Shown here in pieces: positions 36,355 through 47,833 of a stretch of 64,000 nucleotides of DNA; position 1 is the first letter of the stretch, and the number at the start of each line of letters is the position of its first letter. The position numbers and the translations under genes are program-made. Source of the stretch: Circinella umbellata. Its lineage: Eukaryota; Mucoromycota; Mucoromycetes; Mucorales; Lichtheimiaceae. The notes beneath the pieces are model-generated. The model was given only the letters and a program-made list of their open reading frames with translations. It was not told the origin of the DNA and did not search any database. Where the stretch lies: NCBI GenBank assembly GCA_025093555.1, contig JAIWNF010000010.1:744001-808000 (forward strand), in the 5' to 3' direction.

Positions 36355-39300
36355 TTTGAGTATTTTTTAAGAAAAAGTAACTAGTGTGAAAAAAAAGAAA
36401 TCTGGTTTAATTTTTAATTAACTTTTGTTTTAAATGTAGTATTGTTTTGTAAAGTTTTGTGTGAAAGCTTTTTTAAACGTTAGCATAAAGTCTTTATACC
36501 TCCGCCGATAAAAAAAAAATTATGCAGTTGCACCATAAAAGCATAAGTCACGCCCGCGCGCCTAAAAGACTTTTTGATATATTTCTTTATACACTACCTC
36601 TCAACAACCAATCCAACCATTTTGGTTTTATTTATTTATTTTTTTAGAAATTAGTTTACATTGATATTGCTTTGCGTTTTCTTTTAAATTATCTTTTTCT
36701 TTGATTCTAACGAGGTCTGTGCTTTTTTCGGAGTTGTTTTGTGAAACAGTCGGTGACAGGAAGTTTAAATATTTTTGGAATTGGCATTTATAGACGATTT
36801 AGTACTTCTTTAATCACTTGAACACTTTTTTTTTATCATCCCCTTTATGGTTTCATGCAAACTTGTTACTTGGTAACGTCACATGTTCCCTTTCTTCTAT
36901 ATACAAAATTAACAAACCAGTCATTACTACGGAAATTCAAATTTTGAAAAAAAAAGCTAGAATTGGATATGTTTCTACAGGATCTTCTCTGTTATTCAAC
37001 CATTATCACATTGAAAAAGAATAGGAACAAAAACGATCCTCGTGGTTTAGAGTTTCTTTATATTCTTTCTTTTCAAAAATTACGTAGTAAAGAAAGTGAG
37101 CACCTTATTTGGAGGGTGCTTTGACTTTGGTCTTTATTTCAATCGAGTTTTCGCGAAAGTAAAACTTGAGTTAAAATATTAATCATTATTACTGTTCATG
37201 TTGAATTATAAACTTCTCTTTTCAATGGTACTGTAATAACAGTTTACATATTTCTTGTTAGAATAAAGAGAATTAAAATATATATTATTATACATTACAT
37301 ATTCAATATAAATATTATATATAACATTAACTTCTGTGGCTGTGATTTAGATACAACAGAATTATTATGATCATATTATATGGGAGCTTATATGTTATGT
37401 TGTGAAAGGGTAGCGATAACACAATAAATGTCTCTACACATAAAGTTTCAATGATGCTTCACCAAAAGCTTAGCTCATTGGCTCTATTTTCTATTAAACA
37501 AAAATATTTGTACGTATGCTGATAGTGTCTAATTATTAACTTCAAAACAAGTCAAAATAACATTTGAAAAACGTATACGTCTTTTTAATTACGTACTGTA
37601 CTAATCTTCTTCTTTAATAAATACACGAAAAAAAAACTATTTTATATAAAGTTGAAGAAGACTAGAAATCCAGTTAATTTTTTGCAAAACGTCAAGAAGA
37701 CATTTTATGCGCATTAATGTATATATTGATTCCCTAATATTATTTTTTTGTACTACCTATATCTTTAAATTTTTATTTTTGGTATCGTCCTATATTTTGA
37801 TCTTGAAAGCTATCGCGTCGTGCTTTTTTTTCGCTTTTCGCCAATAAAAATGACAAACGAAAAGCACTCACTTGCAAAAAAAAAAAAAAAATCGGATTGA
37901 TGATGATAACAAAGGACTGAAAGGTAAATAATAATAATATTTGCTGATTTATTACCGTCGATAATAAACCTGTAGAATACTAAACGAGTCCCTAGTAAAA
38001 AATTGTGTAGTCCCTTCCCATCGTGTAATTCAAGTCACACTATAATATTATATTCGCCGCCTTCAATGCTTTGAGTGTGTCGTCGAGGCAGTGGATATAT
38101 GGGAATTGCAACGAACACACCACCACCCCTATTTTGGGTCTTACGGACACCGCACAAATTAAAAAGTTGTCAAACAAGTTCGTAGACCAAGATGTAAACT
38201 AACAATACGTGTTATTAACACCAATCGCCCTTATTTGACCGCCCCTCATATATATCGTTAAAAGTATACGTTATTTCTTGTTTGTCTTGCCTTCATGTGG
38301 ACTACAGCTCCCACTTGTGTATGTAGGTAACAATATAGTGAGAAAAGATAAGAAATATTGAATGTTATTTATATAAAGTTGAACTGCTAATATAAGTTTT
38401 ATAAACATTTTAAGTTATATAACGACCATAACTGTATGTAGAGTGTATAAATGGCTGGATACGACGTAATTATATCAGATTGTTACAAAAAAAAATTAAA
38501 AATGGTGTGTCCGTAGCAAATCCTTCGGATGTATGGGATCTCCTCAAAGCCAAAACAAACCACCCAGGCTTTCTCATGTTTGACGTATGAAGCAAAATAT
38601 GGGTAAATTGTCTGTGAAATTTGCAATCTGAACATCTTTTTAGCATCGCTCAATAATACTAGATCAGGCATGATATCATCATTATCACCATCGTGGCACC
38701 AGTAAAATCAACACAACAATCAAAACACACACGTTTTTCCTCTTGAAGACTTTTGTCAAACACTCAGTATACTTTTTTTTGTTGCACTTACGTTCAACAT
38801 GGTGCAGTCTGCAATATGTTGATTTCGTCGGTCTAAACATTACTCATCAAAGATAACAATCATCGATATCGCAACACTATAACATATTAGAGCTTGCCCA
38901 ACTGGACTCCCCAAATCAAAATTTTCTATCTCAAGGTACAGAAGGGAGTTTGGAGATCAGTCAGAGGCCCCCGTCATTTAGAGAATGGTTGACTCTGAAT
39001 TTGGATTTTTCCTAGATTTAGCCTTTCATTTTGGAGACTCCGTTGGGGGCAATGAATCTGCTCTATTACAATTCTCAAGACGTGGTCAACAAAGCAATGA
39101 AATTGTGTGGTGTTTTTACTTGCTCTTTCTTCCATTAGCAAAAACCGTAAAACAGGTTAATCGACTATCCGATTAAAAATTCACAACATTCCATTCAACA
39201 GAATTTTCAATAAAGTGAATGTACTGTCACTTTGGAAACGTCTTTCCTACATACTCCCATAAAATTTTCATTTTCCCTATTCCCTGAAAGTTGAAAAAAA

Positions 39301-39799
39301 AAAAAGAAAATCTATCAAGAACTTTGTTGTGTTTACTTTGTATTTTGTTCTACATAATTCAATCCCCCACTCCCCCACTCCACCGCCATCAAAACGCCTG
39401 CATTTTGAATATACGTTGGAAAATTTGTTATTTATTGTCTCCCATAACACAACGTCTGTTGAGACATATTTGATTCAGACGGGACAAAAAAAGAAATTTA
39501 GAAAATAAAAAAACACTTTGGATATACGTACCATATCAAAAAAGTTACTTAATATACGCAACATTTGAAACAAAAAAGAGCAAAAAAAAAGGCGTTAACA
39601 ATATTAATTTTCAAAATAAAGTTATTACGTACTTGCTTGTAATCAGAAGCTTTTGCATTACATTGCATTGCATAGCATAGACATAAAAGAAAGCGCCTGG
39701 TTATAGGTAACATAAAAAGAGCTTAAGTTCTCTGTTTTGATCTTTTTTTCTAAAAAAAAAAGTATAGAAATATAAAGATTCTGGCCATTTGGAGACAAA
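36355..39799. other. Intergenic accessory region, 3.4 kb
   Basis: No intact gene. A GC-rich patch (CACGCCCGCGCGCC, 36549-36562) lies about 200 bp upstream of the 103-residue gene and may be part of its promoter. A minus-strand frame at 38671-38483 (LSDAKKMFRLQISQTIYPYF) looks protein-like and could be a transposon-gene relic, unassigned. Dispersed repeat copy 2 is at 39408-39513. The rest is AT-rich. Confidence 0.35.
39408..39513 (+). repeat. Dispersed repeat, copy 2 (partner at 15592-15698)
   Basis: Same ordered blocks as copy 1: ATATACGTTGGAAAA, TGTCTCCCATAA, CGTCTGTTGAGACATATT, CAGACGGGACA, then an A-rich tail. CGTCTG and CAGACG form an 18-bp-spaced inverted pair nested inside TGTCTCCC/GGGACA. 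The two copies are 24 kb apart in the same orientation, one in each island. Confidence 0.75.
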
Positions 39800-40727
39800 A
39801 TGTCATCGAATACAAAAGTAACACAATTCAAAAATGATTATTATATACGACCCGCTTGCTTAAAGGACCTGAATCGTATTCAAGAAATAGCTGATGTAGT
39901 AAATATTTCATTTTTATCTGAAGGTAACATAAAAAAAATTTCAAGTTTATACATTATATTATAAGCTACTACGTATTAAATTTTTTTAGTCAGCTGATGT
40001 AGCTTGAATAATATAAAAGTGATGTCAAAATATGAAATGAGTTCATCTACTATACAGGAAAATACAACAAAGCGATGTTGTAACAAAAAAAAAAGATTTT
40101 TAATAACAATACTTTTTTATATAAATAATTTTGTATATTTTATTAGATGGATGGACAACAGTTAAGGCATTTATTGCTTGTAATAAGGACAGAACCACTC
40201 CTGAAGATATTGAAAAGTTTATTCATGAAACGGTTACTGACTACCCTGGGAACTACAAAAAGAGAACTCTACTGCAATTGGCTTTTAAACACAAACCGAA
40301 AGAGAAACAAGATTCTATAATCGGTGTAGGGTTAATCAAGCTCATGGGAAACGAATTTCAAAGAGCATGTTTGATTGATACGACTTATGTTGATAACACT
40401 AACGAACACGGGATCAAGTATACTATAGGTACTGCACACTATTTGGCTGTTTTACCAGCGTATCAGTCATCTGGAATTGGAGATGAGATATGTTACTTGG
40501 GATGGGCCTATGCTCGTGAATTTATGGGATGTCGATCGATACTTGGATGGTCTTTAGTTGACGGAAGACCCGAAATATTACTATATTATGTAAAAAAAGT
40601 TGGTTGTAAGATAATAGGTGTTATGGACTATCCATATCGGAACCTAATGAAGAAGAATATAAATTCAAGCTGTTTTGTACTTTACCACGATCTTCTTAAT
40701 GATAATCATCATAAAGCTCGTTTATAA
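39800..40727 (+). CDS. GNAT-like N-acetyltransferase
   Basis: Two exons (39800-39923, 40147-40727) join in phase to 234 residues. The core has LAVLPAYQSSGIGDEICYLG, matching GNAT motif A (hydrophobic strand, Q/R-x-x-G-x-G/A acetyl-CoA pyrophosphate loop, then helix). Earlier strands are NTKVTQFKNDYYIRPACLKD and QDSIIGVGLIKLMG. The C-terminal part (ILLYYVKKVGCKIIGVMDY) fits the family's final strand-helix. Substrate unknown; it could acetylate a small molecule or peptide in the cytosol. It stands alone in the second island with no intact neighbour, though its frame and splice sites are intact. Confidence 0.75.
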
Positions 40728-41776
40728 TCTAAGCTTTATATTATAAAAGTTCACTGATTAATAAATATAGTCTATGAGTACATTGAAATTGTTATTATTA
40801 CCAATACTACTTGATAAATTCAAGAATTTTCATTTTTGGCATAAGGTTTTATGTATTATTGAAATCTGTGCATCCCATTGAAGTAAATATCTTACTCATT
40901 TTTTTTAAACAGAATACATACGTATTAAGGTTTTCACATACGTACTAACAAAAGGATGATGTGAGAGTTCTTATAGCCCCATTGTCATGTCAACAAAACA
41001 TTTTTTTTATACTTTTCTGCTTAGTAATTATTAAATGTTATAGTTTTATTTCCAAGAGTAGCATATGTGTAGTCTATCATTATTAATAAAATACTGTACA
41101 ATTGTGTCTTTTCTATATTTATTCAAATTACTAGTATATTGCAGAACATTCATTTACCAAAAAAAAAAGAATTTATCTCTATATGCGTATATTTATGCAA
41201 ACTACTATATAAATTATGTAGATCCTTTTGGTGTCTTGCGTAATTAATTGAATGACATTCGTTTTCATTATTAGAAGTTGAGCTCAAATTTAGTAGCAAT
41301 TTTTTTTATATAACAGTTGTTAACTGTCATCTTTAGTCCAGCGCAAATAATTTGGAAAAAACCAGTAGTTGGGCATATGGCTGGATATAGAAATATATCA
41401 ATGATTAGCATTTTTATATAGAATATCTTTCTCTAATATTTCGACGTTTATAAACAAAAGGTTTCTTGATATCCAAGAACTTTATTATATATTTTCTACT
41501 TTTTCTTTCTCTCTATCATAATATTCACTACTTTTCCTCATCAAACTAACCGATCGAAACCGATTGTAAATATATAATTATAGTTCATGCGCTAATACAG
41601 ACAGGATACAATCATATTTTATTTACTGTAATAGTAGTATTATTTGCAGTAATTAATAGTTATATTCTGCCTTAACAGTAATACCATTTATCAAACCTAA
41701 GGAATAGGATTTCCGAGGGCTCGATAATGTTGTATTAACACTGATAAGCGGGTAAAGAAGATTATATTTCACAGGG
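40728..41776. other. Intergenic, nothing recognised
   Basis: 1.05 kb between the acetyltransferase stop and the end of copy B. AT-rich, no repeats or coding signal. Confidence 0.3.
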
Positions 41777-43590
41777 CTATTTACGTTGTGTTTCAGTTGA
41801 TGTAGATGTGACAGGAATTATATTAGTTGGTGTTTTATCAAGACAATGATCCAGCCAGTCGCTATCGTCAGTAATTTTTTTGTCGTTCTTTCTCACAAGT
41901 TCAAACACGTTCTTGACCAACACTTTTAAATGATAGACTTGTACAAGTATTGGTAACACTTTCTCTCCAAAGCTAATAATGTCAACAGGTATTTGAAGGG
42001 CTTTACCATCGATGATTCTTGTAGTGTAACCTTTAGGCCTATCAGCTATAATCACCTTCATATGTAACCCTATGAATTGACAAGTACAGAATATGTGTTA
42101 GTTCATTATAAACACTATATGAAGATTTTTTTTTATTTTACCTGAATGTACTACACCTACGGTGCATAAATTGCTGTATCCACCTTTGTTTTCTTTAGCA
42201 AGTATATCCAACATATCTTTTAAAACTTTTGGAAGTTTTATCCCTCTTTCCTTGATCATCTTGTTTCCATTTGAATTATAGCTTTTATCGACTTCTGATG
42301 CGCCATATTCAAAGCTGTTGGTACTTTTCGGGTTGGTTTCACGGATTAAGAAATCAAATCTGTGACCCATTGGTTTACGAGCATGGTTATTGACATCTTC
42401 GATTGTTCTTTTAAGGCTTTTTCTAATCGAGGATGCTACTGAAACTCCCTCCCCCCTAAAACGATTTACCGGGTTAATCCAAAAAATAAGCAAAAATAAT
42501 ATAAGAATGGCCTTACCTAATTATCTCAAGTCCTTCTACATCACCAAATATGTGGTCTATCATGCACCAAATATGAATGTTATACCAATTCTCTAGGTGG
42601 TCTTTCATCAAACTACTGTTTTCATATTCCCGTACGAGTGTGTATACAGAATGCTTTATCCAATCTAAGTCGAAGTGCTTTTCACGATTGTAACATTCCT
42701 CCCAGCTTTGTTTTTCATTAAGTGCTTTTCTAATATCGGCAGTTGATTGGCAGTTGAATAGTTTTTGATATCTTCAGGTAACTGTACATGTTTTGGGCTT
42801 TTGTATGCTTTGATTTCTTCAATTTCTTGTTCTGTGAAAACGCCATTTTTAATATATGAATCAGTGTCACCTAGATCAAAGATTAATGACTGAGAAGGGT
42901 GATCGCCAATTTGTAATTTCCCAAAAGCATACAAGGAGTCTTCCACTATTTTTCCTGTAGAAAGAATCCACTTGTTATTATGTTTTAAGGTATTGAAACA
43001 TTCATCAACTTCAGCTCTCGAGTTGGCAGCTATTTTTTTAAAAAAAATAATGGAAGTTATTGAATTAAAAAGAAATGCTATATTACTATATTATTATTTT
43101 GTTTCCATACTTACTATGAATCCTATTAAGATGATTTCCAAGTTCAAGTGTGGTATTGAAATGAGAGGTACAACTTGGACAACCAAAATTTTCTGTTACA
43201 TTATGCTATTAATGGAAATGGAAAAAGAATGTTAGGGAAAAAAAGTACATATAAAAGTGTTTAACATATATATACTTACTCTTGATTTAGCGAGAAGGCC
43301 AGAAATATACTTTTTTCTAGAGTGTGAAGCGTTAGATATAATAGTAGCGTCATAGTGATAGTTTATACTTACGTTTTTGTGTTATATAATCGACTTCTTG
43401 TACTTGGATATTTTATCCCTATAATATTAAATATGTTATAATAAATATAATATAGTCGCATTTCAAATGTGAGCTTTTTCTTACCTTCAACATTCTCATA
43501 ATGATCCCTTAAATTACGAGCATTAGAAAAACTATTACTGTTACAAAGATGACAATAATATACTATTGTATAAAACTTGATGGTTGACAT
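41777..43590 (-). pseudogene. Copy B of the mucoralean 'TGK-VED' family, with C2H2 finger; broken by an 11-bp duplication
   Basis: Seven exons: 43590-43485, 43418-43373, 43316-43280, 43205-43115, 43029-42517, 42455-42142, 42069-41777. All junctions keep phase. The N-terminus carries a finger-like CHLCNSNSFSNARNLRDH and a perfect C2H2 finger in exon 4, CPSCTSHFNTTLELGNHLNR followed by IH (C-x2-C-x12-H-x4-H). The core has KWILSTGKIVEDSLYAFG, then FTEQEIEEIKAYKSPKH. In exon 5 a near-perfect 11-bp tandem duplication (42738-42757) throws the frame. Downstream, the other frame resumes with WEECYNREKHFDLDWIKHSV up to the donor. Exon 6 contains HRFDFLIRE, ASEVDKSY and RGIKLPKVLKD; exon 7 contains KGYTTRIIDGKALQ. 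Without the duplication the protein would be about 450 residues. The family is uncharacterised. A nuclease-like D...E.xK arrangement in exon 6 is possible but unproven. Confidence 0.8.
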
Positions 43591-43786
43591 TGTTATGTTA
43601 TATTATATTATATTATAAGAAAAGAATTATTTTTTAATTTGTTGGGAGTTTGATTATTGTATTGCATGAGTAAAAGATAGTAGCAAGTTAAGTGTAAAGA
43701 TAGGTATGTCGAGTACCTAATTTATCTTATAAAAAGCTGAAATTTCAAGCCCAGAAGTTGACTACGTACATCAAAGGGGAGGTACT

Positions 43787-44371
43787 AAAAGTCGTGCGAT
43801 CCTGCGGTCGTGCCATTGATCCTTTCTTACTACCCTGCACTGTCGTGTAAGCTGTACCTTTGCATAGATAATATTTTCCAACATATAATGACGTTAAAAA
43901 AGCCGGTGCTTTTGTTTCGTTTTAAATACTTTTCTTTTTGGTTCAGTAGTGTACATTTATATTATATAAATCTTTTTACTAAAGAAAAAATTTAAATGTT
44001 AGTAGTAAAAAACCATAGAATAAGTACAATAACTATTAAAAAAAAAAGATAAAGAAGACCAAATGTGTATCTATAAGATAAACTATTTCCCAAAAATCAT
44101 ATTTGGAATTGTAATAATGTATAAGTCAAGTTAACATACGTGTCATGTACTTCCATTAGCCAAAAGTAATACTTACATTGGTAAAGAGGGTTTGAGTAAA
44201 AGATATTCATTACGTATTACCTGATAAATAAGAATTATTATTATAAAGCTCATATATCATAATATCAAGTGTCAATGGGTAACTATTGAAAGCGGTAGGA
44301 TAGTAAGGCGTGATTGAAGACAGCGGAGTCAAATTATGGGGGGATGGCACGACCAGGATGGCACGACTTTT
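43787..44371. mobile_element. 585-bp inverted-repeat (MITE-like) element
   Basis: Left end AAAAGTCGTGCGATCCTG plus CGGTCGTGCCAT (43787-43815) is the near-exact reverse complement of ATGGCACGACCAGG plus ATGGCACGACTTTT (44344-44371), with one mismatch and one indel. Each end is itself a tandem pair of GTCGTGCCAT words. The interior has no gene. Just inside the ends, CTTACTACCCTG (left) and, inverted, CTTACTATCCTACC (right) extend weak symmetry. No clear target duplication was seen. Confidence 0.7.
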
Positions 44372-45736
44372 GGTTGCTCTCACATCAAAGTGATGAAGTT
44401 AAAGACAGAGAACATAAGTAAATACAAGTTTTCTGTTTGTAACAATGTGCTTTATGCTTCTTTTTTTCATTATTTACTTGGATGCAATCAATTTCTGGGC
44501 TTGAATCTCAACTTTTACAAAGTAAAACTGCCTGAACATAAGTATATTGATATAAATGGGAGTTAACATAAACGCAAACATCAGCACATACCATATCCGA
44601 TTTATCAAGATATACTGTAATAATAGAAATTCAATGATTAAATGTTTATAATCGAGTCAAGTCTAAACAATCGCAAAAAGAATTGTTTAGAATAATAAAA
44701 GGATTTGTGATTGTGAGTGTGATTATCAGCAAAACTTCCTAATTTTCTTTAAACATCCTGCCTACTTTCTTACACACTACACATATTACCCTAGACCAAA
44801 TACTACATGAGGCTATATCTCCTTATCTAGCTTCTTCTTTCTCTTATGACATTTCTTCTATTCTACTTGCAGGGTTTGTTTTATAGCTTTTTGATGTACC
44901 TCGAACAATTATGTCAAACCTGACCCTGTTTCAAAGGAGAGACAGACTTTAAATAAAAAACCAAGGGTACCGATTAATAATAGTAAAAAAGAATATGTGG
45001 ATCTAGCATTATTATCTCGTCCGAAAGTTTGGATGCAGATGGATATATGTACCATCCACTCCGACTATCCAATAATCCAATGATCCATAGATTCAAAGTT
45101 GTAATGTGCATTTTTTTTTTCAATGAGGCTACTTGTAAACGAACATATGTCGCGTTCTTAATTTATTTATGGGTAGCAAGTCAATAAATGTGATTAATAT
45201 TATTCCTTTTAACTTCAAGATTCATCAAAACTTTTTTTAAAATCTATACTTTTCAAATGATCTAATCTCAAAGATATCAAAGTGTTATTACTCGTCCCCG
45301 TTCATTATATCTTTTACACCATGTTTTTCCTAACATTATTTATGCTACAACATTTCTTATATCATTTCATAACAATAACAATAATAATATTTTGACCGCT
45401 CCCGTAATAAGTAATACCAAATACCATTGTTCAAAAATAAAAAACAATCCATAGAATAATTTATTACTATTACCGTAATGATAGGTATAACATGATTAAC
45501 AGCCCCAATAATCTAATGCAAATAATTCTATAATACACCCACACACCTCTTCCGCGTTATATTACTACAATGTGTTTGTTTACTATTGATACTAGTATTT
45601 TACTTTATTTTTCTTCGAGAATATACTTTATAAGTTATGCGGATAACTATTGAAAAAAAAGATGTTATGGATATGGATTGATATTATGCCTCGTATACTT
45701 ATATTTGGATAATGGATATTTGGATAGTATGAAATA
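44372..45736. other. Intergenic, nothing firm
   Basis: 1.36 kb of AT-rich DNA. The segment near 45035-45090 has words like ATGGATATATG and TCCATAGATTC, reminiscent of the interior of the 14303-14953 element, but no ends were found. Confidence 0.3.
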
Positions 45737-46271
45737 GCCTGCGTTTATGCCTGCGTTTATGGCTGCGTTTATGCCTGCGTTTATGCCTGCGTTTATGCCT
45801 GCGCTGCGTTTAAAAAAAAATTATGGCTGCGTTTATGCCTGCGCTGCGTTTAAATTATATGCCTGCGTTTATGCCTGCGTTTATGGCTGCGCTGCGTTTT
45901 AAAAAAAAATTATGGCTGCGTTTATGCCTGCGTTTATGCCTGCGCTGCGTTTAAAAAAAAAAATTATGGCTGCATTTATGGCTGCGTTTATGCCTGCGCT
46001 GCGTTTAAAAAAAAAAGTTATGGCTGCGTTTATGCCTGCGTTTATGCCTGCGTTTATGCCTGCGTTGAGAGGCCACATGCTATCGTAACTGTTAAACGCA
46101 GCGCAGGCATAAACGCAGGCATAAACGCAGGCATAAACGCAGGCATAAACGCAGGCCATAAACGCAGGCATAAACGCAGGCATAAACGCAGCCATAAATT
46201 AAACGCAGCGCAGGCATAAACGCAGCCATAAACGCAGCCATAAACGCAGCCATAAACGCAGCCATAAACGC
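45737..46271. repeat. Inverted minisatellite of a 12-bp unit (TGCCTGCGTTTA)
   Basis: From 45737 to 46066 the plus strand is an array of the 12-mer GCCTGCGTTTAT with the variant GGCTGCGTTTAT. The array is punctuated about every 40-60 bp by GCGCTGCGTTTA plus an A8-A11 run plus TTATGG. After a 26-bp unique spacer (46067-46092, including GAGGCCACATGC) the same unit continues in inverted orientation (AAACGCAGGCAT, AAACGCAGCCAT) from 46093 to 46271. The arrays could pair to form a large hairpin or cruciform. The 12-bp period leaves frames open on both strands, giving meaningless repeat peptides. Confidence 0.95.
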
Positions 46272-47584
46272 CAGTTATTTACACATTATCATCAACCCAC
46301 CCGCATCAGTATCTGTATTTGATCTGTCAAGAGCACCAGGTTCGTATAGGCACATTCATCTTACATCCACATATTCTTTTTTATGGTCATTCATTAGCAG
46401 AACACTTACTCTGTTGGATAAGAATGAACATGTCAACTAAAGACGCATCACAGCGAATTGCAATGACTTCCACCCATATAAATGAGATGCAAATGTTGTA
46501 TATTACAACGAGCTCCACTCCTCCTAGTCACTCATCAATTAAATATTTCATTCAATCGTTGTAATCTCGTTAGGCAGTCTCTTTTATAATGTCCACCATT
46601 TGGAACAACGAACTTAATTACAAAAGAAATCTTCAGAACAAATAAGTAGTATGTTTTTTTTTTGGAAAGAAGACTGATTAGGCGATATATAACTTTGTTT
46701 TTTGCAACAGAAATAACAAAGATAATAATGGGTTGACAGTGCAACCGCTGCAGCATTCTTGTCAGCAAAGATCCCCGTCGTCAATGACTTGTATTGAATA
46801 TTCTAATACTTTATTGATGTCACCAAGTAGCATTGAAGGGCACGAACAAAACGGCTAGATGATTAGGTAAGTTTTATTATGATGGAAGAAGCTTACTTGA
46901 TTATGTTATCTAATAAAACACTATGTCAATTGATAGTACAAATATAAACGATTCACTAGATGATCCTGAATTCGTTCAGCGTCACTAGATAGACATTAAC
47001 AATGTGCTTAAAATGAAAGGTATAATATCAAGGACTGATGAGCGGGTGATGATGTTAGAGTGTTAGTTTTTAACTATATTGACTAATTTCTTTAAGATAG
47101 TATTCGTTGGTTTGATCTATTGAATAAAAGACACTGTTATTTTAAATATATACTGATTATCTTTTTTATACTATAGCTCTTCGTAATTGCGTTCTCCATT
47201 CTCAAGTTCACAACATCAACGACGACGATTGAATCCCATACAAATATTCAAGCACCCAAAAAAGACGAGGTCGACCACCAAAGAAAGTTGCCAATTAATC
47301 AGTAATTAATATTAAGTTTTAAAAAACTAACTAACTATAACATAGGAGTAATATAATAGCTAGTAAGGAATATTATATAGATAGTAGTACTGTAACAATA
47401 TCAAATAAATAAAGCTTTTTTATTATTCTAGGTTGTTTGTATTTAATATAATATAATTTTATATAACTTTCCATGATTGCATATGATTATATATGATTAT
47501 CTATGAATTTTCCTTCAATTTTTTTCTTTGCCGTGATGCACTCCCATTATTTTGTTTTGACAAGTTTTTTTTTATCTGAATTTA
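46272..47584. other. Intergenic with an AT-hook coding scrap
   Basis: 1.3 kb. The plus strand at 47236-47298 reads STQKRRGRPPKKVAN and stop, an AT-hook-type DNA-binding motif with the RGRP core. No start or upstream frame is evident, so it is probably the 3' end of a lost gene or transposon protein. A minus-strand GGHYKRDC at about 46590-46610 recalls half of a CCHC knuckle but lacks its first cysteines. The remainder is unassigned. Confidence 0.35.
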
Positions 47585-47801
47585 TTTAGAGTCTTATCTC
47601 GAACAAGAAGACTTGGACACTGCTAATGATTGGAATTATGAAGATTTTGACGATCCAATGTCAGGAGTAAAAGAGCCACAAAGCAGGATTTAGAGCAGTG
47701 CCAGCAGTAGCAGCAACGCTACGTAATGATGGTATCGATGATGGTAGTAGTAATGATATCAATACTGATAACAATAATAGCTCTAGTTCTAATTATACAG
47801 T

Positions 47802-47833
<32 letters not shown>

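Noticed and set aside
45899..46195. Minus-strand frame giving an ACVY/NAGI repeat peptide
   Set aside because: The frame is open only because the minisatellite unit is 12 bp. There is no start context, and similar nonsense frames exist on both strands.
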